A stretch of DNA of 64,000 nucleotides, taken from contig NZ_LN868938.1 in NCBI RefSeq assembly GCF_001182745.1, positions 62,001 to 126,000 of the forward strand, written 5' to 3'. The notes under the pieces were generated by a model, which was given only the letters and a program-made list of their open reading frames with translations, did no database searches and was not told where the DNA came from. Origin of the DNA: Nocardia farcinica. GTDB taxonomy: Bacteria > Actinomycetota > Actinomycetes > Mycobacteriales > Mycobacteriaceae. The translations under genes were made by a program, and so were the position numbers. Shown one piece after another: positions 24,607-33,279 of this stretch (positions are counted from its first letter, which is position 1; each line of letters opens with the position of its first letter).

Positions 24607-25452
24607 TCAGGCCACGGCGGCCGTGGGTTCGGCCAGCGCTTCCTCGCGCAGCCGGGTCAGGGTGCGGTTGAGGATCCGCGAGACCTGCATCTGGGAGACG
24701 CCGAGACGCTCGGCGATCTGGGACTGGGTGAGCGAATCGTAGAACCGCCAGATCAACACCTGGCGTTCCCGCTCGGGGAGCGCGGCGATCAACGGGCGAA
24801 CCGCCATCGCGTCCTCCATCAGCCGGTAGCACGGCTCCTCGGTGCCGAGGCTGTCGCCGATGGACAGGCCGACGTTGCCGTCGTCGTCGCGACCGACAGC
24901 GTGCAGGGTGTTGGTGGAGTAGGCGTTGGCGGCCACCAGTGCGCGGGTCACCTCCACCAGCTCGACGTCGAGTTCGGCGGCGATCTCGCGGGCCGTCGGC
25001 ATGCGACCGTGCCGCTGAGACAGTTTCTCGGTGGCCGGGCCGATCATGGCCTGCAGTTCCTTGGCGCGGCGCGGCACCCGCAGCGCCCAGGTGTGGTCGC
25101 GGAAGTGCCTGCGCACCTCGCCCATGATGGTGGGCACCGCGAAGGCGAGGAAGGAGCTGCCGCGGCGCACGTCGAATCGGTCCACCGCCTGCACCAGGCC
25201 CAGCCGCGCGGTCTGGTGCAGATCGTCGAAGGCTTCGCCGCGGCCGGAGAAGCGGCGGGCGATGTGGTCGGCCAGCGGCAGGCACAGCCCGATGATGTGT
25301 TCGCGTAATGCCCGCCTGCGCGGGTCGTGCTCGTCGAGCGCCGCCAGTTCGGCGAACCACGGTTCGATGTTGTCGTAACTGTCTTCGGCCTGGCCCGGCC
25401 TGCGTGCCGTCGGGCGGGTGGTGGTTCGTGTTGTCGCGGCGGTCTCGAGCAT
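24607..25452 (-). CDS. sigF: SigF/SigB-group stress sigma factor
   Basis: A 281-residue sigma factor with regions 2, 3 and 4 and no region 1.1. Region 2 has FSGRGEAFDDLHQTARLGLV and GSSFLAFAVPTIMGEVRRHF. Region 3 has TAREIAAELDVELVEVTRAL. Region 4 has LPERERQVLIWRFYDSLTQS and QIAERLGVSQMQVSRILNRT. These are hallmarks of the SigF/B/G group used for general stress and stationary phase in actinobacteria. AGGGAGA precedes the ATG. Its own promoter matches the group's consensus, implying autoactivation. No RsbW-type anti-sigma gene is next to it, which is unusual. Confidence 0.92.
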   Translation of the reverse strand: MLETAATTRTTTRPTARRPGQAEDSYDNIEPWFAELAALDEHDPRRRALREHIIGLCLPLADHIARRFSGRGEAFDDLHQTARLGLVQAVDRFDVRRGSSFLAFAVPTIMGEVRRHFRDHTWALRVPRRAKELQAMIGPATEKLSQRHGRMPTAREIAAELDVELVEVTRALVAANAYSTNTLHAVGRDDDGNVGLSIGDSLGTEEPCYRLMEDAMAVRPLIAALPERERQVLIWRFYDSLTQSQIAERLGVSQMQVSRILNRTLTRLREEALAEPTAAVA

Positions 25453-25504
25453 GAGAGATCTCCCTCGGTTGCGTCTCGCTGCCGTGTACTCGACGCCCGT
25501 GGTG

Positions 25505-25530
25505 ATACCCGGGCTGCTCCGGACCCAAAC
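25505..25530 (-). promoter_or_regulatory. SigF-type autoregulatory promoter of sigF
   Basis: On the minus strand GTTT (25530-25527) and GGGTAT (25510-25505) have a 16-bp spacer and match the SigF-group consensus exactly. The site is 53 bp before the sigF ATG. Confidence 0.75.
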
Positions 25531-25549
25531 AAGACCAACTCCGGTGTGC

Positions 25550-26206
25550 TCAACCCGGTGGCGCGGCGGTCGCCGACCCGTTGCGGCGGGGCGAGCGCAG
25601 GACGTCGAGCACCGTCTCCGGGGTCCAGGCCAGGTCGGCGCCGGGGCGTGTGGCCAGGTACCCGGCGATCCGCTCCGGTGTCCAGCCGTGCCCTTCGACC
25701 AGCCCGGCGGCGAGATGGCGCAGGTAGGCCGCCGCCGGTGGGTTGCCGGGCACCGCGGTGTGGTGCCACGGCGCGGTGCAGGTCAGGATCGGGTGACCCG
25801 CCAGGGTGCCCACGCGCACCAGGGTCTCGTACCGACCGGGGCCGAGGGCGGCCCGGCCGCTGCGCAGCACCGGTGCGAGATCGAGGTCGGTGCCCGGCAG
25901 GCGGTACATCTCCTGCGCGACGATGTCGGCGAACTGGCTCGCCGTCAGCAGATACGCGCGGGCGGGCATCGCCCCGGGTGCGTCGGGGCAGTAGAAGGCC
26001 CGCCCGCCGGTCCAGGTGGCCGACTCGGTGGCGAAGTACAACACGCCGGGCACGTACACCGCGGCCGTGCGCACCGGATCGCGCGGATCGCGTCCACCCG
26101 GCAGCGTGCGCGCCCCGCCCCGTGGACAGCCGCCCGCGAGGTAGCAGCGCAGGCGTTCGCTGTGCATGTTGGAGCCGTAGGCGGCGTACCAGACCAGCTC
26201 GGTCAT
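25550..26206 (-). CDS. Gamma-glutamylcyclotransferase-like protein
   Basis: A 218-residue protein opening TELVWYAAYGSNMHSERLRC, the GGCT-fold nucleotide-like loop (YGSN). The later segment ESATWTGGRAFYCPDAPGAM, then RAYLLTASQFADIVAQEMYR, fits the long actinobacterial subgroup often mislabelled histone deacetylase. The expected reaction is cyclising a gamma-glutamyl amine or peptide, but no substrate is known. It sits between lexA and sigF on the same strand. Its start is 31 bp from the lexA stop, so the two may be cotranscribed. Confidence 0.75.
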   Translation of the reverse strand: MTELVWYAAYGSNMHSERLRCYLAGGCPRGGARTLPGGRDPRDPVRTAAVYVPGVLYFATESATWTGGRAFYCPDAPGAMPARAYLLTASQFADIVAQEMYRLPGTDLDLAPVLRSGRAALGPGRYETLVRVGTLAGHPILTCTAPWHHTAVPGNPPAAAYLRHLAAGLVEGHGWTPERIAGYLATRPGADLAWTPETVLDVLRSPRRNGSATAAPPG

Positions 26207-26237
26207 GCCGCCATTGTCCGCCGCCGCGCCGGGACGG

Positions 26238-26969
26238 TCAGATCTTGCGAATGACCGTGACGACCTTGCCGAGGATGCGCGCGTCGTTACCGGGGATCGG
26301 CTCGAACAGCGGATTGTGCGGCATCAGCCAGACGTCCTTGCCGGTGCGCTTGAACGTCTTCACCGTGGCTTCGCCGTCGATCATGGCGGCGACGATGTCG
26401 CCGTTCTCCGCGACGTTCTGCTGGCGCACCACCACCCAGTCGCCGTCGCAGATCGCCGCGTCGACCATCGACTGGCCGACCACCCGCAGCAGGAACAGCG
26501 ACCCGTCGCCGACCAGTTCGCGCGGCAGCGGGAAGACGTCCTCGACGGCCTGCTCGGCCAGGATCGGGCCACCGGCCGCGATGCGGCCGAGCACCGGCAC
26601 GAAAGTGGGGGTGGGGCGGCCGGTGTCCTCGGCGAGGGTGTCGGGTTCCTCGAGCGCGGCGCCGGGCAGCGCGGTGACCGCGCGGACCGCCTCGTCGAGA
26701 CCACGGACGTCCACCGCGCGCGGCCGATTGGGGTCGCGGCGCAGGTAGCCCTTGCGCTCGAGGGCGCGCAACTGGTGGGCGACCGAGGAAGTGGAGGTGA
26801 GGCCGACGGCGTCGCCGATCTCGCGGATGCTCGGCGGGTAGCCGCGCTCGCTCACCGACGTGCGGATGACCTCGAGCACCTTGCGCTGACGCACGGTGAG
26901 ATCCGCCCCGTTCAGGGCGGGATCGACGGCGACTCCGCTCTCCTCACCCGTGTCGTCTGTCCGGCTCAC
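26238..26969 (-). CDS. lexA: LexA repressor
   Basis: A 243-residue SOS repressor. The N-terminal winged helix reads [20 protein letters not shown], then [20 protein letters not shown]. The self-cleavage site is Ala132-Gly133 ([11 protein letters not shown]), and the catalytic dyad is Ser167 (GQSMVD) and Lys204 (ATVKTFKR). I place the start at the GTG at 26969, since the extra N-terminus in the longer frame overlaps the SOS-box region. An SOS box lies 63 bp upstream (27032-27047). It diverges from chiZ, as in mycobacteria. Confidence 0.95.
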   Translation of the reverse strand: MSRTDDTGEESGVAVDPALNGADLTVRQRKVLEVIRTSVSERGYPPSIREIGDAVGLTSTSSVAHQLRALERKGYLRRDPNRPRAVDVRGLDEAVRAVTALPGAALEEPDTLAEDTGRPTPTFVPVLGRIAAGGPILAEQAVEDVFPLPRELVGDGSLFLLRVVGQSMVDAAICDGDWVVVRQQNVAENGDIVAAMIDGEATVKTFKRTGKDVWLMPHNPLFEPIPGNDARILGKVVTVIRKI

Positions 26970-27031
26970 CGCAACCCGCCCTTTCCGTTGTCGAGATCGT
27001 TTCTCGAATCTAGTCCGGGCGCGGCGATCTT

Positions 27032-27047
27032 TCAAACATCTGTTCGA
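27032..27047. promoter_or_regulatory. SOS box, lexA-proximal
   Basis: TCAAAC-N4-GTTCGA differs from the mycobacterial-type SOS box TCGAAC-N4-GTTCGA at one position. It lies 63 bp upstream of the lexA start and probably mediates autorepression. Confidence 0.8.
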
Positions 27048-27097
27048 GGTATGTCGGGCGTTTCGTGCTGACAATGTCGGCGGCCCGTGGTAGAAAT

Positions 27098-27113
27098 TCG
27101 AACATCAGTTCTT
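27098..27113. promoter_or_regulatory. SOS-box-like site, chiZ-proximal (first)
   Basis: TCGAAC-N4-GTTCTT has a perfect left half and a right half with two mismatches. It shares base 27113 with the next site. Confidence 0.6.
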
Positions 27114-27128
27114 CGAACATGTGATCGA
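27113..27128. promoter_or_regulatory. SOS-box-like site, chiZ-proximal (second)
   Basis: TCGAAC-N4-GATCGA has a perfect left half and one mismatch in the right half. It abuts the previous site head to tail and lies 112 bp before the chiZ-like start. Confidence 0.65.
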
Positions 27129-27239
27129 AAAGCTGTGATCCGAGCAGGTCGGACCGGGCGCCGCCCCGCCCGCTGCCACCGCCCGCCCCGCCCCGACGCC
27201 CTTCGAGCCGCAACCAGGATCCCCACGGAGGTTTGTCCG

Positions 27240-27632
27240 ATGTACAGCGCGACCCGTTCCAGCACACCGGCATTCGGCACCGCCACCCGCGCCACGCTGC
27301 CCCGCGCCCGGCGCGCCGGCGTGCGCGATCGCGAGCGGGTCCGCTCGGTCGACCGCAGGCCGCTGGTCGGCCGTCCCGGTGGCGCGCCGCTGCGCTACGA
27401 GCGCATGCGTCTCACGCCGCCGCGCCGGCCCGCCCCGCGGCCGCAGCGGCGGGTGGAGCAGGCGCAGTTGGGTTTTGCGACACTGGCCGCCGCGGCCCTG
27501 CTCACCGCGCTGATCGTCGCGGGCTTCCTGGTGCTCGCCCAGTGGCGTGCGGCGGCGCCGCAGCCGGCGCAGCAACCCGCGCCCGCGGTGGTCGAACAGC
27601 CGAGCGCGGCGGCTGAACCGTGGTGGCGCTGA
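27240..27632 (+). CDS. chiZ: ChiZ-like (Rv2719c-type) membrane protein lacking LysM
   Basis: A 130-residue protein with a basic, disordered N-terminus containing [14 protein letters not shown], the segment shared with M. tuberculosis ChiZ (Rv2719c). One transmembrane helix ([20 protein letters not shown]) follows, then a short Pro/Ala tail. ChiZ is an SOS-induced divisome inhibitor whose C-terminal LysM domain is absent here. The position between lexA and nrdR supports orthology. The ATG at 27240 follows GGAGG. Two SOS-box-like sites precede it. Confidence 0.8.
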   Translation: MYSATRSSTPAFGTATRATLPRARRAGVRDRERVRSVDRRPLVGRPGGAPLRYERMRLTPPRRPAPRPQRRVEQAQLGFATLAAAALLTALIVAGFLVLAQWRAAAPQPAQQPAPAVVEQPSAAAEPWWR

Positions 27633-27859
27633 ACGGTTTCCGCGCGTCGCTGCCGTCGGCTCGGCGCGGTGGCGCACCGGACGCGGCGCCCGCCCATGCG
27701 GCAACGGGCCAGGTTTTGGCCGCGGTGACCGGTGCCGAGGTGATCCCGGCAGGTATTCTCGACATACTGCCTACCCGCCTGGACACCTGCTCGCCGGGCT
27801 CGGCCTCCCGACCGGAGGGCGCATCCGCCGCGAGCGCACGCATCGACGAAGGATCTCGG

Positions 27860-28330
27860 ATGCACTGCCCGTACTGCCGACACCCCGACTCCCGGGTCGT
27901 CGACTCGCGCGAGGCCGAGGAAGGTGCGGCCATCCGCCGTCGGCGCTCCTGTCCGAATTGCGGGCGGCGGTTCACCACGGTCGAGACCGCCATCCTGTCG
28001 GTGGTGAAACGCAGCGGCGTCACCGAGCCGTTCAGTCGGGAGAAGGTCATCCGTGGCGTGCGGCGCGCGTGCCAGGGCCGCGAGGTCGACGACGACGCGC
28101 TGAACCTGCTCGCGCAGCAGGTGGAGGACGCGGTGCGGGCCAAGGGCTCGCCCGAGGTGCCCAGTCACGAGGTCGGCCTGGCCATCCTCGGCCCGCTGCG
28201 CGACCTGGACGAGGTCGCCTACCTGCGCTTCGCCTCGGTCTACCGGTCCTTCACCTCGGCCGAAGACTTCGAGCGCGAGATCAGCGAGATGCGCGCGGCG
28301 CGGGCGCGCGCGGGCGCGACAGCCGACTGA
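27860..28330 (+). CDS. nrdR: Ribonucleotide reductase repressor NrdR
   Basis: A 156-residue NrdR. The N-terminal zinc ribbon is MHCPYCRH (C3, C6) and [13 protein letters not shown] (C31, C34). An ATP-cone spans about residues 49-139 ([20 protein letters not shown]). NrdR senses ATP/dATP and represses nrd operons. The ATG at 27860 fits AAGGA just upstream. It follows the chiZ-like gene in the same direction, the order known from mycobacteria. Tandem repeats lie beyond its stop. Confidence 0.95.
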   Translation: MHCPYCRHPDSRVVDSREAEEGAAIRRRRSCPNCGRRFTTVETAILSVVKRSGVTEPFSREKVIRGVRRACQGREVDDDALNLLAQQVEDAVRAKGSPEVPSHEVGLAILGPLRDLDEVAYLRFASVYRSFTSAEDFEREISEMRAARARAGATAD

Positions 28331-28363
28331 GCGGCCTCGACGGCGGAACTCGGCCCGGTTCGA

Positions 28364-28445
28364 CGCCGGACCGCGGCTCGGTTCAGCGCCGGACCGCGGC
28401 TCGGTTCAGCGCCGGACCGCGGCTCGGTTCAACGCCGGACCGCGG
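28364..28445. repeat. Tandem 23-bp repeats between nrdR and hrpA
   Basis: Three full 23-bp units (28364-28386, 28387-28409, 28410-28432) and a partial fourth (28433-28445) share the core CGCCGGACCGCGGCTCGGTT. The third and fourth units contain the 3' end of hrpA, so the array looks like serial duplication of that gene end. The GC-rich unit with its CCGCGG core could fold on both strands. Confidence 0.95.
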
Positions 28446-31400
28446 CGATGGCCTTTTCGATGCGCTTGGCCGACACCGGGTACGGGGTGCCGAGCTTCTG
28501 GGCGAACAGGCTGACCCGCAGCTCCTCGATCATCCACCAGATCTCGAGCACGTCGGGCGCGGTGCGGCGCGGCTCGGGCAGCGCGCGCAGCAGCCGGTCG
28601 TAAGCGGCCAGCGCGCGGTCGACCTCGACCATGCCCTGTCGGTCGCGCACCGCGGAGGCGGGCAGGGCGGCGAGCCGCTCCCGTGCCGCGCGCAGGTAGC
28701 GCGGCAGCTCCCGCAGCCGGGCGGTACCGAACTCGGAGACGAACCCGGCGAAGACCAGTTCGTCGAGCTGGGCGCGCACGTCCTCGGCGATGTCGCGCTC
28801 CTTGATCTGGCCCAGTGCGGTGGTGACCCGGTGCGCCTCCGCGAGCACCGGCACCACCAGCCGCACGATCCGCGCGACCGCGGTGGCGAACTCGGGCCGG
28901 ATCCGCGCGAGCAGCTCCTGGAACCGCTCGGGGTCGCGCACCGGACCGCCCGCGGCGGCGATCAGTTCGTCCGCGGCGGCCGCTCGGCAATCCTGCACCA
29001 GCGCGTCCAGCGACCCGTACGGATTCTGGCTCAACGCCAGCCGGTCGGTCGGTGAGAGCCCGGCGGTCACCGCCCGCACCGAGGTCGGGAGAGCTTGCAG
29101 CACAAGCGCTCTGATGCCCGCCCGCATCGCCGCCGCCTGCTCGGCGGGCGAGCTCAGCACCCGGACGGCCACGCCCTCGCCTTCGGGCACCAGGGCCGGA
29201 TATCCGGTCACCGTCTGTCCGGCGACCTGCCTGCGGACCGTCTCGGGCACCGCGCCCAGTGTCTCGGAGGTCCACACCGTGGCAGCCGCCCGCTCGGCGC
29301 CCGCGGTCGCCTTCGCCACGGACTTCGACACCTGTTCGGCCAGTGCGGTTTTCAGCTCGGTGAGGCTCTTGCTCTTGGCCAGGACGGCGCCCGAACGGTC
29401 GACGGCGGCGAAGGTCATCCGCAGGTGATCGGGCAGTGCGCTCGGGTCGAGGTCGGCCGGCGTGATGGTCACCCCGCCCAGCCGGGACAGCTCGCGCGCC
29501 AGCCCGACGCGCAGCGGTTCGGCGCGCGGCGTGAGCGCGGCCAGCGCCGCCGCCGCGAAGTCCGGGGCGGGAACCACGCTGCGGCGCAGCGCCTTCGGCA
29601 GCGTCTTGATCAGCGCACCGGCCAGCTCGGCGCGCATGCCGGGCACCAGCCAGTCGAAGCCGACCGGGCGCACGTGCGCGAGCTGTTCGACCGGGATGCG
29701 CACGGTGACACCGTCGTCCTCCTGGCCGGGTTCGAACTGGTAGGTGAGCGGGAAGCTGAGTTCGCCCTGCCGCCAGGCGTCCGGGAAGTCGGTGGGGTCC
29801 AGCGCCGCGGCGGCGTCGTTGACCACCGTCGACTCGGTGAAGTCGAGCAGTTCCGGGTTCTCCCGCTGCGCCTTCTTCCACCAGCTGTCGAAGTGCCGCA
29901 CCGACACCACGTCGGCGGGGATGCGCCGGTCGTAGAACTCGAAGAGCACCTCGTCGTCGACGAGGATGTCGCGGCGCCGGGCACGGTGCTCGAGGTCGGC
30001 GACATCATCGAGCAGCTCCCGGTTGCGGTGGAAGAACCGGTGCCGGGTGCGCCACTCACCCTGTACCAGGGCGTGCCGGATGAACAGTTCGCGCGACAGT
30101 TCCGGGTCGATGCGGCCGTAGTCCACCGGGCGTCCGGTGACCAGCGGAATGCCGTAGAGGGTGACCCGCTCGTAGGCGCGGGCCGCGCCGCGCCCGGCCG
30201 ACCAGTGCGGTTCGGAGTAGGTGCGCTTGACCAGATTTCCCGCGAGCCGTTCGGCCCATTCGGGCTCCACCCGCGCCACCATCCGGCCCCACAGCCGTGA
30301 GGTCTCGACCAGTTCGGCGGCCATCACCCAGCGCGGCGGTTTCTTCGCCAGCGAGGAACCGGGGAAGATCATGAACTTCGCGCCGCGCGCGCCCAGGTAC
30401 TCGCGGGTCTCGGCCTCGCGCACCCCGAGGTGGGAGAGCATGCCCGCCAGCAGGGACTGGTGGATGGCGGTCGAGTCCCATGGGGTGTCGTCGTCGGCGG
30501 TGGCGCGACGGCGTTCGGCCGTCCATCCCAGCCCGCGGGTGATCGTGCGCAGCTGCCCGTGCAGATCCTGCCACTCCCTGATGCGCAGGTAGTGCAGGAA
30601 CTCCTCCCGGCACATGCGGCGGAACTGGTTGGACGACAACGATTTCCGCTGCTCGGTGAGGTAGTCCCACAATCGCAGGTAGGCCAGGAAGTCCGAGCCC
30701 TCCACCGTGAACCTGGCATGCCGGGTGTCGGCGGCCTGCTGCTGGTCGGCCGGGCGTTCGCGCACGTCCTGGATCGACAGCGCCGCCACGACGACGAGCA
30801 CGTCGGACAGGCAGCCGTTGCGGTTGGCCTGCACGAGCATCCGCGCCATACGCGGGTCGACCGGCAGCTGGGCCATCTCCCGCCCGATCGGGGTCAGCGC
30901 CATGCCGGCGCCGCCCTCGCCGCCGCGACGGCGGCGCCCCTTCGGGGCACGCGGGCCGTCCTCGGACGGCGCGGCCGCGTCCGGTTGCGGTGCGGGCTCG
31001 GCGAGGGCGCCGAGTTCTTCGAGCAGCGCGATGCCGTCGCGGATGGCCCGCCGGTCCGGCGCCTCCACGAACGGGAAGTTCTCGATGTCGCCGAGCCCGA
31101 GCGCGGTCATCTGCAGGATCACCGCGGCCAGATTGGTGCGCAGGATCTCCGGCTCGGTGAACGCGGGTCGGGACTCGAAGTCCTCCTCGGAGTACAGCCG
31201 GATGCAGATGCCGTCGGCGACGCGCCCGCAGCGACCCGCGCGCTGCCGGGCCGAGGCCTGCGAGATCGGCTCGATCGGCAGCCGTTGCACCTTGGTCCGC
31301 AGCGAGTAGCGGGAGATGCGCGCGGTGCCCGGGTCGATCACGTAGCGGATGCCCGGCACGGTCAGCGAGGTCTCGGCGACGTTGGTGGCCAGCACCACCC

Positions 31401-32460
31401 GACGCCCGGTGTGCGGGGCGAACACCTTGTGCTGCTCGGCCGCGGAGAGCCGGGCGTACAGCGGGAGGATCTCGGTGCGGGGCAGCTTCAGGTCGCGCAG
31501 CGCGTCGGCGGCGTCGCGGATCTCGCGTTCGCCGGAGAGGAAGACCAGCACGTCGCCGTCGCCCTCGGCGAAGAGTTCGCGTACCGCGTCGGCGATCGCG
31601 TCGACCGGATCGCGGTCCACGACGGTGGTCTCGTCCTCGGTGTCCGCGTCCTCGTCGCCGGTGGCGGGCAGCTCCAGGCTCAGCGGCCGGTACCGGATCT
31701 CCACCGGATAGGACCGGCCGGACACCTCGACGATCGGCGCGGGCGTGCCGTCGGCGGCGGCGAAGTGCCGGGCGAACAGCTCGGGGTCGATGGTGGCCGA
31801 GGTGATGATCACCTTCAGATCCGGGCGACGCGGCAGCAGCTGTTTGAGATAACCGAGCAGGAAATCGATGTTGAGGCTGCGTTCGTGCGCCTCGTCGATG
31901 ATGATCGTGTCGTAGCGGCGCAGCAGCCGGTCGCGTTGGATCTCGGCGAGCAGGATGCCGTCGGTCATGAGTTTGACCAGCGTGTGCTCGGATGCCTGGT
32001 CGGTGAACCGCACCGTGTAGCCGACCACGTCGCCCAGTTCGGTGCCCAGTTCCTCGGCGATGCGCTCGGCGACCGTGCGGGCGGCGAGGCGGCGCGGCTG
32101 GGTGTGGCCGATGGTGCCGCGGATGCCGCGGCCCAGCTCCAGGCAGATCTTGGGGATCTGGGTGGTCTTACCCGAACCCGTCTCACCGGCGACGACCACG
32201 ACCTGGTTGGCCGCGATGGCGGCGGCGATGTCGTCGCGGCGGGCGCTGACCGGCAGCTGCTCGGGGTAGCGGATCGTCGGTACCGACGCGCGACGTGCCT
32301 CGATTCGCGCCTCGGCCGCGGCGATGTCGGCGGCGATCTCGTCGAGGTCGGTGCCCCGGGCGCGCTCCAGCCTGCGGCGCAGCCGGTGTTCGTCGCGGAG
32401 GGAGAGATTCGCCAGGCGGGTGCGGAGCTCGCGTGTTCCGGTGTCAGCTGTCCTGGTCAT
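28429..32460 (-). CDS. hrpA: ATP-dependent RNA helicase HrpA
   Basis: A 1343-residue DEAH/RHA helicase of full HrpA length. Walker A is GETGSGKTT (92-100), the DEAH box is IIDEAHERSLN (189-192) and motif III is ITSATIDP. Motif VI is QRAGRCGRVADG. OB-fold and DUF3418-like regions follow, characteristic of HrpA. It acts on mRNA and ribosome-associated RNA in the cytoplasm. I place the start at the ATG at 32460; the open frame upstream looks non-coding. It ends in the 23-bp repeat array. Confidence 0.93.
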   Translation of the reverse strand: MTRTADTGTRELRTRLANLSLRDEHRLRRRLERARGTDLDEIAADIAAAEARIEARRASVPTIRYPEQLPVSARRDDIAAAIAANQVVVVAGETGSGKTTQIPKICLELGRGIRGTIGHTQPRRLAARTVAERIAEELGTELGDVVGYTVRFTDQASEHTLVKLMTDGILLAEIQRDRLLRRYDTIIIDEAHERSLNIDFLLGYLKQLLPRRPDLKVIITSATIDPELFARHFAAADGTPAPIVEVSGRSYPVEIRYRPLSLELPATGDEDADTEDETTVVDRDPVDAIADAVRELFAEGDGDVLVFLSGEREIRDAADALRDLKLPRTEILPLYARLSAAEQHKVFAPHTGRRVVLATNVAETSLTVPGIRYVIDPGTARISRYSLRTKVQRLPIEPISQASARQRAGRCGRVADGICIRLYSEEDFESRPAFTEPEILRTNLAAVILQMTALGLGDIENFPFVEAPDRRAIRDGIALLEELGALAEPAPQPDAAAPSEDGPRAPKGRRRRGGEGGAGMALTPIGREMAQLPVDPRMARMLVQANRNGCLSDVLVVVAALSIQDVRERPADQQQAADTRHARFTVEGSDFLAYLRLWDYLTEQRKSLSSNQFRRMCREEFLHYLRIREWQDLHGQLRTITRGLGWTAERRRATADDDTPWDSTAIHQSLLAGMLSHLGVREAETREYLGARGAKFMIFPGSSLAKKPPRWVMAAELVETSRLWGRMVARVEPEWAERLAGNLVKRTYSEPHWSAGRGAARAYERVTLYGIPLVTGRPVDYGRIDPELSRELFIRHALVQGEWRTRHRFFHRNRELLDDVADLEHRARRRDILVDDEVLFEFYDRRIPADVVSVRHFDSWWKKAQRENPELLDFTESTVVNDAAAALDPTDFPDAWRQGELSFPLTYQFEPGQEDDGVTVRIPVEQLAHVRPVGFDWLVPGMRAELAGALIKTLPKALRRSVVPAPDFAAAALAALTPRAEPLRVGLARELSRLGGVTITPADLDPSALPDHLRMTFAAVDRSGAVLAKSKSLTELKTALAEQVSKSVAKATAGAERAAATVWTSETLGAVPETVRRQVAGQTVTGYPALVPEGEGVAVRVLSSPAEQAAAMRAGIRALVLQALPTSVRAVTAGLSPTDRLALSQNPYGSLDALVQDCRAAAADELIAAAGGPVRDPERFQELLARIRPEFATAVARIVRLVVPVLAEAHRVTTALGQIKERDIAEDVRAQLDELVFAGFVSEFGTARLRELPRYLRAARERLAALPASAVRDRQGMVEVDRALAAYDRLLRALPEPRRTAPDVLEIWWMIEELRVSLFAQKLGTPYPVSAKRIEKAIAAVRR

Positions 32461-32596
32461 TGCGCACTCCAGCCTACCGGTCGCGGTCGCGCGCGCCCCC
32501 GCGGTGGCGGGCGGGACGGCACGCGGGGATAACCCGCGGTGTGCTGAGTCGTGCGATCGGCCCGCTTCGGCGGGTCCCATGTGCGAAGATCGGCCG

Positions 32597-33232
32597 ATGA
32601 ACGGTGGCTCGGGCACCGCGTGGTGGATTCGGGGACTGCGCATCGCCTTCGGAGTACTCGGTGTGGTCGCGCTGGTGTGGATTCCGCTGCGCAACCTCGA
32701 CCAACCGGCGTTCTCCACGGCGAACTACTTCAGCTACTTCACCATCCAGTCCAACGTGCTCGGCGTGCTGGTCCTGCTGGTCGGTGGGGTGCGCGACCCG
32801 GGTGGGCGGCGCTGGCAGCTGCTGCGCGGCGCCGCCACGCTCTATCTGCTGATCACCGGCGTGGTGTACGCGGTGTTGCTGGCCGACATCGATGTGATGC
32901 TCACCGACCGCTGGATCAACGACATCCTGCACCGCGTGCTGCCGATCGTGCTGGTCGCCGACTGGCTGGCCGCCCCGGTCGCGCTCGGTGTCACCGGCCG
33001 GCTGATCGGCGGTTGGCTGATCTATCCGGCCTGCTACGGCGCCTATACGTTGATCCGCGGCCCGGTCGTCGACTGGTACCCGTATCCCTTCATCGACCCG
33101 CGCGAACAGGGGTATCCCTCGCTGATCGTCGGGCTGGTCGTGCTGACCGGGGTGTTCGCGTTGCTCGCGGTGGCCGTCACCGCGGTGGGCGGGTTCGCCG
33201 CGCGCGGACGCGCGCCGAGTCCGGCGCTGTGA
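32597..33232 (+). CDS. Pr6Pr-family integral membrane protein
   Basis: A 211-residue membrane protein with six predicted hydrophobic segments, including LRIAFGVLGVVALVWIPL, TANYFSYFTIQSNVLGVLVL, LYLLITGVVYAVLLADIDV and LIVGLVVLTGVFALLAVAVT. YFSYFTIQSN and HRVLPIVLVADWL are characteristic of the Pr6Pr (FAR-17a/AIG1-like) family. No biochemical role is established. It diverges from hrpA and precedes the aminotransferase gene by 47 bp. Confidence 0.8.
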   Translation: MNGGSGTAWWIRGLRIAFGVLGVVALVWIPLRNLDQPAFSTANYFSYFTIQSNVLGVLVLLVGGVRDPGGRRWQLLRGAATLYLLITGVVYAVLLADIDVMLTDRWINDILHRVLPIVLVADWLAAPVALGVTGRLIGGWLIYPACYGAYTLIRGPVVDWYPYPFIDPREQGYPSLIVGLVVLTGVFALLAVAVTAVGGFAARGRAPSPAL

Positions 33233-33279
33233 GCTGGGCCGACACCGGGGCGCCACCGGCATAGGGTAGAGGTGGTGTC

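Noticed and set aside
28364..28445. CRISPR or attachment-site array
   Set aside because: Contiguous 23-bp duplication of a gene end. No spacers or integrase are present.
30430..32532. 700-codon frame antisense to hrpA
   Set aside because: Low-complexity product opposite a full-length helicase, so a GC artefact.
33260..33275. GGGTAG before the aminotransferase gene as a SigF promoter
   Set aside because: No GTTT lies 14-17 bp upstream.
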